Origin: Chlorobiales bacterium Clorobi_01
GTDB lineage: Bacteria; Bacteroidota; Chlorobiia; Chlorobiales; Chlorobiaceae
Direction of reading: 5' to 3'
Length of the DNA stretch: 64,000 nt
NCBI GenBank assembly: GCA_001602925.1
Contig: LUZT01000008.1
Location: 1-64,000, forward strand
This document shows, in pieces, positions 52,838-61,192 of the stretch. Positions within the stretch are counted from its first letter, which is position 1. Each line of letters begins with the position of its first letter. The notes below the pieces were generated by a model. It was given only the letters and a program-made list of their open reading frames with translations, was not told the DNA's origin and ran no database searches. The translations under genes were made by a program, and so were the position numbers.

Positions 52838-55303
52838 CTACCAGCGCTTTTTCATGAAAGCCTCGAGGCCTTTTTTGGTCTCTATGGTATCAGGATGTTT
52901 TTCACCCAGAGCCTGCTTGTATATCGAATATGCCCGTTGGAGGAGCGACTTGACCTGGGGAAACTTGCGCTGTGCCTGCAACACGTTTGCCAGATTGTTC
53001 AGGCTTTTGGCGACACTGGGATGATTGATACCGAGTTGTTTTTCTTTGATCAAGAGAGCCTGTCTGTAGAGTTGCTCAGCTTGGGCGTACTTGCATTGAT
53101 TGTGTAATACGGTGGCTATGTTGTTCAGGGTTGTTGCTACATAGGGATGTTCCTTGCCTAGTTGTTTTTCATTGATTGCCAAGGCTTGCCGGTAAAGTGT
53201 TTCGGCTTGAGCGTACTTTCTCTGATCTTGTAATGCTGAAGCTAGTTCGTTCAGAATGGTTGCTACATGGGGGTGCTCATTGCCAAGCTGTTGTTCATTG
53301 ATCGTCAGAGCTTGCCTGCAAAGTGATTCGGCTTCAGCATATTTTCCCTGATCTCGAAGTATTGTAGCCAAATTGCTCAGGCTGGTTGCTACATCGGGGT
53401 GCTCCTTACCGAGTTGTTGTTCCCTGACCGCCAGTGCTTGACGGTACAGAGGCTCGGATTCTGTGTACCTGCATTGCGCATCCAGCAAAACGGCGAGGTC
53501 GTTCTGGCTCATTGCCACATCAAGGTGATCGTCGCCAAGCTGGTTTTTCCGAATTTCGAGTGCATTGCGAAAAAGAGGTTCTGCTTCGTTGTATGTTCCT
53601 CGACCGTACAGATAACGAGCCATGTTGTTCAAGAGCAGCGCTTGCTCAAGCTGTTTAGCATTATTTTCATGTGACTGATCTTCTGTCAAAGCGACGGCGT
53701 GAGGAAAGAGCGCCGCGCATAACGGCCAGCATTTTGGATGAAGGTATCCCTCATCTGGAAATTGCTGTGATAGAGCTACAATCAAGGCATCTCTGTAAGA
53801 TGCCATGTCAGCGGCGGTCATATAGTCCCGAACGACTGTCTGAACCAGACGGTGAACGAAGGCATGATCATTTTCAACTGACAGCAGGGAGTATGAACGA
53901 AGCGCTCCGACAGCGTCATCGATCAGGAACGGGTCGAGTGTTGACGATTCTCCCCGTTCAGCGAAATAACTCTCAAGCGCATGATTCAGGAGCGTTTTCG
54001 GAATGGCATCCGGGGCGACAAGACTGGCAAGAGACAACAGCTCCTGGGCGCAGGGTACCGGCTGTATCTGATCGAAAGCAAGACTCCATGTGGTGGCAAC
54101 CGTGGCAGGGTACCCTTCCGGCGGGGTTTCCCTCTTCCAGAGTTCCTGACGGCGTGAATTGAAGAGCGTCAGGTATTCGGTATAGCTTTTTCCCTTGGTA
54201 TCGATATAGGCGGCGGCCTGTTCCAGCGCGAGCGGTAGATCGCCGAGAGCATCGGCAACCTCTCCGGCCATAGGTCCATCGCTGAGCTGGGTACGTTTGT
54301 TCAGAAAGGAGATCGACTCGGCACGGCTCCAGACGCTCATTTCAACCGGAGCACAAGCTTTTTTCCAGTCCTGGTTTCTCGATGTGATCAGCACGTGACC
54401 GTCAACCGAATTCGGCAGGAAGTCCCTGATCGTGGCGTGATCGGGGGCGTTGTCAAAGATCAGAAGCCACTGTGGATTGTGGTCAAGCCAGTATCGTACA
54501 GCCTCTACGATGACCTTTTGTTCAGCTTCATCTTTTTCCCGCAGGTTTAGCTTTCCGGCAAGATTGGCATAGTCAGAAGCAAGCGTTGAAACTTCATTGG
54601 CGCGAAGCCACCAGATCACCTCGTACGAAGCGCAGTGTCGCCAGGCATATTCGACGGCGAGCTGCGTTTTGCCGATACCTCCGAGACCATATAACGATTG
54701 CTGGGTTATGGCGATATGGTGGCCGCTGGTTAAAGAGTTTCGCAGGTCGAGCAGTAGCTGATCCCGCCCGGTAAAGTTCGGATTGCGTCTTTGCAAGTTG
54801 CATATCTGGGGAAGCGTGCCCGGAAAACGGGGTTCCGAATGCTTTTCGTCCGAAATTCCGGCAGGAAATGCTAGCTCGGTTTCTGGTTGTTGTGGCTCTT
54901 CATCACTTAACGAACCTCGGATGCCTTCCAGAAAGCGGGTTTTTGCAGCTTCCTCGGCGAGGCCGACCAGATCGATGTAGACCACCGCAGCGAGTAGGCC
55001 GGTAGGCTCGCATGTGTCGATGCGAACCGGAATCAGCAGCCTTTGAAGACCTTTCGGGTCTCGTGCGAAGGCGGCTGCCCATTCGGGATGGGTAAAACTG
55101 GCAGCGAGATAGCGCGAGGAGAGTACCGCAAGCGTTCGCCGGGTTTCCTTTGCGGCACGATCCATTTCAAGCACGAAATTTGAGCCTGCATGAAAATCCT
55201 GGGATTGTAAAACCGTCGTATATCCAACCCTGCGTAACTGTCCGGCCAGCCATTCCGCCCACTGTCGGTCAGCACTGGTGTAACTGATGAAAAAGTCTTT
55301 CAT
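52838..55303 (-). CDS. TIR-NB-ARC-TPR protein, bacterial NLR-like immune receptor
   Basis: About 821 aa from ATG 55303; a GTG 6 bases upstream is an alternative. N-terminal TIR domain: FFISYTSADRQWAEWLAGQL, with the candidate NADase glutamate in FTHPEW (about residue 74). STAND ATPase: P-loop GLGGIGKT (about 206-213), Walker B WLLIFDN (about 279-285), VLITSRN and GDLPLALEQAA. Six 42-aa tetratricopeptide repeats (about 571-813) form the sensor. This domain order is that of prokaryotic NLR-type anti-phage proteins, where phage sensing triggers NAD depletion. A stand-alone gene inserted between ppk1 and the HAD gene, it is likely acquired. Confidence 0.9.
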   Translation of the reverse strand: MKDFFISYTSADRQWAEWLAGQLRRVGYTTVLQSQDFHAGSNFVLEMDRAAKETRRTLAVLSSRYLAASFTHPEWAAAFARDPKGLQRLLIPVRIDTCEPTGLLAAVVYIDLVGLAEEAAKTRFLEGIRGSLSDEEPQQPETELAFPAGISDEKHSEPRFPGTLPQICNLQRRNPNFTGRDQLLLDLRNSLTSGHHIAITQQSLYGLGGIGKTQLAVEYAWRHCASYEVIWWLRANEVSTLASDYANLAGKLNLREKDEAEQKVIVEAVRYWLDHNPQWLLIFDNAPDHATIRDFLPNSVDGHVLITSRNQDWKKACAPVEMSVWSRAESISFLNKRTQLSDGPMAGEVADALGDLPLALEQAAAYIDTKGKSYTEYLTLFNSRRQELWKRETPPEGYPATVATTWSLAFDQIQPVPCAQELLSLASLVAPDAIPKTLLNHALESYFAERGESSTLDPFLIDDAVGALRSYSLLSVENDHAFVHRLVQTVVRDYMTAADMASYRDALIVALSQQFPDEGYLHPKCWPLCAALFPHAVALTEDQSHENNAKQLEQALLLNNMARYLYGRGTYNEAEPLFRNALEIRKNQLGDDHLDVAMSQNDLAVLLDAQCRYTESEPLYRQALAVREQQLGKEHPDVATSLSNLATILRDQGKYAEAESLCRQALTINEQQLGNEHPHVATILNELASALQDQRKYAQAETLYRQALAINEKQLGKEHPYVATTLNNIATVLHNQCKYAQAEQLYRQALLIKEKQLGINHPSVAKSLNNLANVLQAQRKFPQVKSLLQRAYSIYKQALGEKHPDTIETKKGLEAFMKKRW

Positions 55304-55441
55304 TGGCACACAGGAGGAAAGATGTTGATGTGGCCCGCAAAATCGCTATGAAAAAATAACGCGATGTTACGTTATCAACAACAGAAAGTGATTTTGGTGT
55401 CACAAATTTGTGTCAAAAAAACTCACGCTCGTTATGGCAAT

Positions 55442-56116
55442 TCACGCGGTGAGCAGCGGGATGATTTCGGTGGGGTGTGAGACGAGCTGCGCTGCGCCGG
55501 TGGCGAGCAATTCATCCCCGGGACGGTAGCCCCAGGTGACGCCGAGGGGGTACATGCCGGCGGCGTTGGCGGTTTTCATGTCCACGCCGCTGTCGCCGAC
55601 GTAGAGGATCGAGGCGGGCTGGACGCCGAGTTCTTCGGCGACGAGCAGCGCGCCGGTCGGGTCGGGCTTCGGAGCGATGCCTTCGCGGAAGCCCATGATG
55701 ACGTCGAATTTCCATGGCGCGAGCAGCTCTTCGGCGCACTGGCGGGTGAAACGGTCGGGTTTGTTGGAGAGGATCGCCTTTTTCAGCCCCAGCTGGTCGA
55801 TGGCGTCGAGCAGCTCCGCGATGCCTTCATATGGGCGGGAGCTGTCGTTCCAGTGCTCGGCATAGCGGGCCTGCATCTTCTTGAGCAGCGGCTCGGTGAT
55901 GGCGTCGTCGTGGGCGCTTTCGGGCAGCGCTCTTTTGACCAGATCTCTCATGCCGAAGCCGACCATCACCCGGCATGCCTCGACCGGATGGGTCGGGTAG
56001 CCCTCCTCTTCGAGCACCGAGTTGAGGCTGTAGGAGATGTCCGCGAGCGTGTGAAGCAGGGTGCCGTCCATGTCGAACACCACGGCGGAGAATTTCTGGT
56101 TAACTGAATGAATCAT
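55442..56116 (-). CDS. HAD-superfamily phosphatase, phosphoglycolate-phosphatase type
   Basis: A 224-aa HAD hydrolase. Motif I VVFDMDGTLLHTL (about residues 12-24), motif II AILSNKP, motif III KPDPTGALL and motif IV YVGDSGVDMKTA are all complete, with the helical C1 cap of Gph/PGP enzymes. It is 6 bases downstream of the methyltransferase gene. Its 3' end has a decayed copy at 52762-52824 on the far side of the TIR gene. Confidence 0.9.
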   Translation of the reverse strand: MIHSVNQKFSAVVFDMDGTLLHTLADISYSLNSVLEEEGYPTHPVEACRVMVGFGMRDLVKRALPESAHDDAITEPLLKKMQARYAEHWNDSSRPYEGIAELLDAIDQLGLKKAILSNKPDRFTRQCAEELLAPWKFDVIMGFREGIAPKPDPTGALLVAEELGVQPASILYVGDSGVDMKTANAAGMYPLGVTWGYRPGDELLATGAAQLVSHPTEIIPLLTA

Positions 56117-56122
56117 AATGCG

Positions 56123-56782
56123 TTAAGCCTTTGGTTTGACTGCGGTGACGAGGAACACCGGATAGTTTTTCAGGTTGCCCTCGCGCTTCTTCTTTTCGAT
56201 GATGTGCGCGGTCATGAAGGCGATGCTCGAAAAACCCGCCGATTCGAGGAGTGCTTGCAGCTCCGCGCGGTCGAAGCCGCGGTGAACCTTCTCGGTGGCG
56301 TCATCGTGGAAGAGGCCATCCTCAGCGTCGAGGTCAGCGATGGCAAGCGCACCGCCAGGCGACATGTGGCCGATCAGCTCCCGGAGGAAGCTCGCGGTGT
56401 CGGGAATGTGGTGCAGGGTCATGCTGCTGTAGACGAAGTCGTAGTCGCGGTCAAGTCCGTCGGCCTCTTCGGGTCGGCTGAAGTCGAGGTGCAGCGGTTT
56501 GACGTTGGCGATGGCGCTTGCGGCGATCTTTTCGCCGAGCATCCGGAGCATCTCGGAGGAGCTGTCCAGTGCGGTCAGCCGCTCGCAATGCGGTGCAATG
56601 CGGGTCGTTACGAGGCCCGTGCCGCAGCCGAATTCGAGTGCGTTCGCGGGCTTGCCCACCGGCATATGCGCGATGATTGCGCGGGCGACCGCATCGGCAA
56701 GCGCCGCGCGAACGGCGTTGGCGTCCCACTCGGCAGCTTTGTTATCGAAGCGCTCGGTATCGGTCCAGTTCTGTTCGCTCAT
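56123..56782 (-). CDS. Class I SAM-dependent methyltransferase
   Basis: A 219-aa protein. The SAM motif ALEFGCGTGLVTTRIAPHC (about residues 45-63) is followed by LTALDSSSEML (acidic loop), DFVYSSMTLHHIPDTASFLREL and GGALAIADLDAEDG, a typical small UbiE/Methyltransf_11-type fold. The substrate is unknown. It is encoded in a two-gene unit with the HAD phosphatase. Confidence 0.85.
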   Translation of the reverse strand: MSEQNWTDTERFDNKAAEWDANAVRAALADAVARAIIAHMPVGKPANALEFGCGTGLVTTRIAPHCERLTALDSSSEMLRMLGEKIAASAIANVKPLHLDFSRPEEADGLDRDYDFVYSSMTLHHIPDTASFLRELIGHMSPGGALAIADLDAEDGLFHDDATEKVHRGFDRAELQALLESAGFSSIAFMTAHIIEKKKREGNLKNYPVFLVTAVKPKA

Positions 56783-57002
56783 CGTTGTTCAGCGGTTATG
56801 CGGTTCATCGGAAATCGGCAGCAGTTGCTGACCGCGCACAATATAAGGCTCACCGGTCAAGAGTGAAAACCGGAAGAGCGGCCATTCGAGTCGCCTCATC
56901 ATGCGGCCCGCAGAAGTTGCCAAATCGTTGCCACCCCTCCACAAACGCCCAACAATCCACAGTTAATTTTGAACGTCGGCAGATGAGTCTGTCTCATTCA
57001 AA

Positions 57003-57028
57003 TCCCATACGACATATAGGCCCTATAA
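57003..57028. repeat. Short Chlorobi-type intergenic repeat
   Basis: The string tcccatacgacatataggcc then ctataag lies just upstream of the PlsC-like gene. It matches, inverted, the TATAGG/GTCGTATAGG words of the palindromic repeat at 35591-35650. Confidence 0.5.
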
Positions 57029-57037
57029 GAATTTTCT

Positions 57038-57850
57038 ATGAACCGATTCCTCGAACTTCTGCGCAGGCCTTTGCCGCACTTGAGTACACGGGATGCTGTG
57101 CTGCTCAGGTTGCTTATGGTGCCGAACCTGTTTCTTGCCGAGGTCGAGGGGGCTGAAGAACTTCGGAAAATCGGTTCGTCGCCCTGCATCTATGCATTCA
57201 ACCACAACAATGCTTTCGAATCGCTGTTCGTGCCGGTACTGCTCATCTGGCTGCTTGGCGGGCAGCGCGTCAGTTTCGTGATTGACTGGATGTTTGGTCA
57301 GTTGCCTGTTGTCGGCTGGCTGATGAAGCAGATCAATCCGATTTACGTGTGGCACAAGCGCTCGACCGTGCCTTTTCTCGAACGCCGCCGTGTGAAAGCG
57401 GCCTCGTCGTCGAGCCGCGACGAGTGCGTCCGGCGGCTCGATGGTGGGGCGAGCATCGGCATCTTTCCCGAAGGTACGCGCAACGGTGATCCGTTCCGTC
57501 TTCTCAAAGCGAAACCGGGTATTGGCTATATCGCTCTCGAATCTGGTGCGCCGGTCATTCCGGTGGGTATCGAGTTCCTGGCTTCACGCAGGCGTGGGCG
57601 AGTGCCCTTCATCGGAAAGATCGTGCTGCGCTTCGGCGCACCGATGCAGTTCGGGCGGCACGGTGCATCGGTTGACGCGCCGGACGCCGGAGCCGGTCGC
57701 ACCTTCAAACGCCGTCTTGCCGGCGAAATTGCCGACGAGGTGATGCTGGCCATATCGCCGCTCTGCGGCAAAAGCTATCCGTACTTCGACTGTGAACCGG
57801 AAGCGGTTCCGACTCTCAAACCATCAATGGAGGCGCTATGTCCGTCATAA
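57038..57850 (+). CDS. PlsC-like acyltransferase
   Basis: A 270-aa lysophospholipid/1-acylglycerol-phosphate acyltransferase family protein. Motif I appears as NHNNAFE, i.e. HX4E instead of HX4D. Motif III FPEGTRNGDPFRL and motif IV GAPVIPVGIEF are normal, and there is a membrane-like LLIWLLGGQRVSFVIDWMFG. The last 13 bases overlap the GNAT gene. The pair is organised like OlsA/OlsB (ornithine lipid synthesis), in which the PlsC-like enzyme O-acylates the product of the GNAT enzyme. That match is inference. Confidence 0.85.
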   Translation: MNRFLELLRRPLPHLSTRDAVLLRLLMVPNLFLAEVEGAEELRKIGSSPCIYAFNHNNAFESLFVPVLLIWLLGGQRVSFVIDWMFGQLPVVGWLMKQINPIYVWHKRSTVPFLERRRVKAASSSSRDECVRRLDGGASIGIFPEGTRNGDPFRLLKAKPGIGYIALESGAPVIPVGIEFLASRRRGRVPFIGKIVLRFGAPMQFGRHGASVDAPDAGAGRTFKRRLAGEIADEVMLAISPLCGKSYPYFDCEPEAVPTLKPSMEALCPS

Positions 57851-58506
57851 CCGTTACGAAAGTGCTCTCGCCCTGCGACCGGCTCGAAGCGCTCGGGGTG
57901 ATCGAGGAGGTGTTTGTCCGGGAGAAGCAGTGGATGAAGGATGCCGGTGAGCAGATTCCGGAATTTCTGGACGGAAATCCTGAATATTCATGGTTTCTGG
58001 CCAGGGTGGGTGACCAGCCTGCGGGCGTGATGCGCCTGTATTACGATCCGTCGCTGGAGCTTCCCGAAACGTGCCAGGTGAAGTTTGCGCCGGGTATCGA
58101 TCTTGAAACGCTTCAGGCGGCAGGCCGGTACGTGGAGATCGGGCGTTTCATGATTCGTCCGCAGTTCCGGCGGCAGCACCGCGTTGCCCTTCGCCTCATG
58201 CGGGCCGCCACCGGCGAGGTGGTCGAGCGCGGTTACACACACTTCATCACCGACGTCTTCGAGGGCGAGGAGCATTCACCGCTGAACTTCCACACGCGGG
58301 TGCTTGGCTTCGAGGTGATCGGCAGTCACCTGTTCGGTGAACTCAATTGCAGCTCGACCCGCATCATTCTGACACTCGATATCATCAAACTCTACAACAG
58401 AATCAAGGACAGCCGCAGCCGGATGTATCAGGAGCTGGTCGAGGGGCTGCGCGGCAAGATTGAGAGCAGGTGTGGTAACCGGCGCGGTTTCAGTCCGCAG
58501 GTGTGA
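57838..58506 (+). CDS. GNAT-type N-acyltransferase (OlsB/FeeM-like)
   Basis: A 222-aa protein with an acyl-transferase GNAT core: EVFVREKQWM, PEYSWFLARVGDQPAGVMRLYYDP, then YVEIGRFMIRPQFRRQHRVALRLMRAATGEVVERGYTHFITDVFEGEEHSPLNFHTRVLGF. This resembles long-chain N-acyl amino acid synthases and autoinducer-synthase-like enzymes more than acetyltransferases. It overlaps the PlsC-like gene by 13 bases, so they work together, plausibly making an acylated amino-acid lipid. No substrate can be read from sequence. A hairpin ttttact/agtaaaa follows at 58539-58564. Confidence 0.7.
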   Translation: MSVITVTKVLSPCDRLEALGVIEEVFVREKQWMKDAGEQIPEFLDGNPEYSWFLARVGDQPAGVMRLYYDPSLELPETCQVKFAPGIDLETLQAAGRYVEIGRFMIRPQFRRQHRVALRLMRAATGEVVERGYTHFITDVFEGEEHSPLNFHTRVLGFEVIGSHLFGELNCSSTRIILTLDIIKLYNRIKDSRSRMYQELVEGLRGKIESRCGNRRGFSPQV

Positions 58507-58538
58507 AGGGGAAGTGATGGATGCCTTACTGCATCTTG

Positions 58539-58564
58539 TTTTACTATTTGCAGATACAGTAAAA
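58539..58564 (+). terminator. Hairpin after the acyltransferase pair
   Basis: Stem ttttact / agtaaaa with a 12-base loop. A weak T-rich stretch follows (gtggttttgcc), so it may terminate the acyltransferase transcript before the porin gene. Confidence 0.45.
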
Positions 58565-58732
58565 GTGGTTTTGCCGTCTGTTCCTCCTGTTTGTTTACAA
58601 TCTCTTTTCAGTGTCTTAACGATTCCTCAATAATTGCCAGTGTAGATTAGTGTCCGAAAAGGATGGCCGTGCGCTCTTCCTCGTTTCAATCACTTTCGAC
58701 ACAGCACAGCACAACACAAAAAAGCATTCATC

Positions 58733-59851
58733 ATGAAAAAAACTCTCTTTCTCGTTGGACTTGCAGCAGCCCTCGGGTTCAACAACGCCCAGGCCGTTGA
58801 CTGGAACTGGAAAGGTGATATCCGTTATCGTTACCAGTCTGAAATTCAGGAGGACGCCGAGCACAGCCGTGACCGTCACCGCCTGCGCGTCCGCTTCGGA
58901 GTCGAGCCCTGGATCAACGAAGAACTTTCTGCTGGTATCCGTCTCTCTACCGACTCTTCTGAGACGACCTCCCGCAACCAGACGTTGCAGGATGGATTCA
59001 AGACCAAGAACATCGCGTTCGATGAAGCGTTCATCAACTACCATCCGATGTTCCTCAATGGCGATGTCAATGTTCTGCTTGGCAAGCGCGAAGTGGCGAA
59101 GACCCTTTTCTATGAAAAGGATCTGGTCTGGGACAGCGATCTGACCTTTGAAGGCGCAACCCTGCAGTACGGAGAGGGTATCGATGGCAAACAGAAAGAT
59201 GGACTGGGCGCGGTTGTCGGTTGGTACACCCTCGATGAAGACAAAGCAGAGAAAGATCCTTACCTGTTTGTCGCACAGGGCGCTTACAAAGGTGAGGTCA
59301 GCGACCTCGGTTTCGATCTCGGTGTCGGATATTATGATTTTGTGCATTTCAATCTGAACAACAGCACGGCGCAGTTGGGTTTCGAACCAAAATTCGACTA
59401 CCGCGGTAAAGACTTCAATATCGTCGAACTTTTCGGTAGCCTTGGTGGTGACATTACCGAAACCGTGCCGTGGAAGCTCTATGGCCAGTATGCGTTCAAT
59501 ACCGCTTCGAACAATGCTACCAACTATGCTATCGATGATAGCGAGCGTGACGCATGGCTGGTTGGTCTGAAGATCGGTAAAGCTAAAAACCCTGGTCAGA
59601 TTGAAGGTTCAGCCGAGTATGTGAGCATTGAACGCGATGCCGTGACCTACTTCACTGACTCTGATCGCAATGCTCCTGATTCCAATAAAACCAACATTAA
59701 GGGTGTCAAACTTAATGCCACCTACCACCTCGTACAGAACATGACGGTGGGCGTCACCTACATGAACTTCAAGAGGCTTCATGATGTCGTTGTAGGTCAG
59801 AATGACAAGACCGATCACTTGCTTCAGGCTGATGTTGTCGTGAAGTTCTAA
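58733..59851 (+). CDS. Outer-membrane porin (putative phosphate-cluster porin)
   Basis: A 372-aa protein with a signal peptide (MKKTLFLVGLAAALGFNNAQA, cleavage about residue 21) and a chain of amphipathic strands. It ends in VVVKF, whose C-terminal phenylalanine is the BAM-recognition signature of outer-membrane beta-barrels. DWNWKGDIRYRYQ...RDRHRLRVRFGVEPWINEE matches the putative-porin family. Its terminator (59935-59967) separates it from pstS, but position at the head of the pst genes suggests phosphate or polyphosphate uptake across the outer membrane. Confidence 0.85.
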   Translation: MKKTLFLVGLAAALGFNNAQAVDWNWKGDIRYRYQSEIQEDAEHSRDRHRLRVRFGVEPWINEELSAGIRLSTDSSETTSRNQTLQDGFKTKNIAFDEAFINYHPMFLNGDVNVLLGKREVAKTLFYEKDLVWDSDLTFEGATLQYGEGIDGKQKDGLGAVVGWYTLDEDKAEKDPYLFVAQGAYKGEVSDLGFDLGVGYYDFVHFNLNNSTAQLGFEPKFDYRGKDFNIVELFGSLGGDITETVPWKLYGQYAFNTASNNATNYAIDDSERDAWLVGLKIGKAKNPGQIEGSAEYVSIERDAVTYFTDSDRNAPDSNKTNIKGVKLNATYHLVQNMTVGVTYMNFKRLHDVVVGQNDKTDHLLQADVVVKF

Positions 59852-59934
59852 GGCCTTGTCACGGCTGTTCTTTTGTTTTGTGTGCTGTTCTTTCTCGGTT
59901 GGGTGAGTGTGTGGTGCTCATCCGGATTGCTGCG

Positions 59935-59967
59935 AAGGCCGCCCGGGTTCGGCCGGGCGACCTTTTT
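59935..59967 (+). terminator. Strong intrinsic terminator after the porin gene
   Basis: A GC-rich stem pairs ggccgcccgg with ccgggcgacc (one mismatch) around a gttcgg loop, followed by a T-run at 59963-59967. Confidence 0.85.
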
Positions 59968-60056
59968 CGGATACAGGCAGCAATGTCAACCGTTAATCAG
60001 TAGATATCTACATCCGTTTTTATTCATCAATTCAATTACAACAAGGAATTATACCC

Positions 60057-60878
60057 ATGAAGATGTTCAGAAAAATCATGTTTGGCGCGGCTGTCATGAG
60101 CCTTATGGCTGTCGGTGACGCTTCGGCTGCTGGCAACAAGCTCGTGCTCGATGGTTCAACCACCGTTGGCCCGATCGCCAAGGCATTTGCTGCTTACTTC
60201 AAGAAGACCACCGGCGTTGATGTTACCGTCAGCGAGTCCGGTTCCGGCAACGGCGCAAAAAGCCTTATCAACAAGACCTGCGATATCGCCAACATGTCCC
60301 GTGCCATGAAAGATAACGAAGTCGCTGCCGCCAAGTCGAAAGGTGTCAACCCGGTTGAGAACATCGTAGCTCTCGACGGTATCGCCGTGATCGTTCACCC
60401 CGGCAACAGGGTCAACGGTCTCACCAGAAAACAGATTCGCGACATCTACTCCGGCCAGGTAACCAACTGGAGCCAGGTTGGCGGCCCGAATGCTCCGATC
60501 GTCATGATCCAGCGTGAGTCGAACAGCGGTACCCAGGATACCTTCAAGGAGCTGGTGATGGGCAAGGATCTGCCGATCTCCAAGCGTGCCGAAACCCAGG
60601 CCAGCAACGGTGCAGTCAAGAGCCGCGTGGCTTCTACGCCGACCGCCGTCGGTTTCGTTGGTCTCGGTTATGTTGATTCATCGGTCAAGGCTGTGACTGT
60701 CGATGGCATCGAACCGGATGTTCAGACCGTCAAATCCGGCAAGTACCCGATCTCTCGCCCGCTCTTCATGTACACCAACGGCCAGCCAACCGGTACCGTC
60801 AGGCAGTTCATCGATCTGCCGAAGACCGAAGAGGGCAAAAAGATGATCAGCGAGATCGGTTTTGTGAACAAGTATTGA
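60057..60878 (+). CDS. pstS: Phosphate ABC transporter substrate-binding protein PstS, copy 1
   Basis: A 273-aa periplasmic phosphate binder. The signal peptide MKMFRKIMFGAAVMSLMAVGDASA (about 24 aa) precedes KLVLDGSTTVGPIAKAFAAYF and VSESGSGNGAKSLINKTCDIANMSR, the two phosphate-binding loops. RESNSGTQDTFKELV and QASNGAVKSRV are also conserved. An AAGGA site lies 9 bases upstream of the ATG. It shares about three quarters of its residues with the next gene, an obvious tandem duplicate. Confidence 0.95.
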   Translation: MKMFRKIMFGAAVMSLMAVGDASAAGNKLVLDGSTTVGPIAKAFAAYFKKTTGVDVTVSESGSGNGAKSLINKTCDIANMSRAMKDNEVAAAKSKGVNPVENIVALDGIAVIVHPGNRVNGLTRKQIRDIYSGQVTNWSQVGGPNAPIVMIQRESNSGTQDTFKELVMGKDLPISKRAETQASNGAVKSRVASTPTAVGFVGLGYVDSSVKAVTVDGIEPDVQTVKSGKYPISRPLFMYTNGQPTGTVRQFIDLPKTEEGKKMISEIGFVNKY

Positions 60879-60917
60879 TCTGCAAGGCTGTCAACTGCCT
60901 TATCGATCAACGCATTG

Positions 60918-60960
60918 CAGAAAGGCTGTTCCGTTTACGATGACGGAGCAGCCTTTCTGT
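60918..60960 (+). terminator. Hairpin between the two pstS copies
   Basis: Long stem agaaaggctg / cagcctttct, extended by tccgt/acgga inside, with an 8-base loop. No long T-run follows, so partial read-through is possible. The 60879-61192 interval holds no gene. Confidence 0.65.
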
Positions 60961-61192
60961 GTTCAACTCGAAATCGTTATCGTAATCGAAAACGCGCTGC
61001 CATTACCGGTCACCTTCACCTGGCGCACTGAACGTCGATTTCGATGCAAATGAGTTGGCGGCTTATTCCTCGCGTTGTTTTGCCCCTTTTTTGCCCGCTT
61101 TTTCCGCCGCATCGCCCGCCGTTTGTAAAGCGGAGCTTCATTCATTAATTTCCGGCACATGAAAGTCATTTCAAACAGACAAGGAGTAACGA

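Noticed and set aside
53100-53600. Periodic 126-base similarity suggesting a DNA repeat array
   Set aside because: It corresponds exactly to the 42-residue TPR units of the TIR-NB-ARC-TPR protein.
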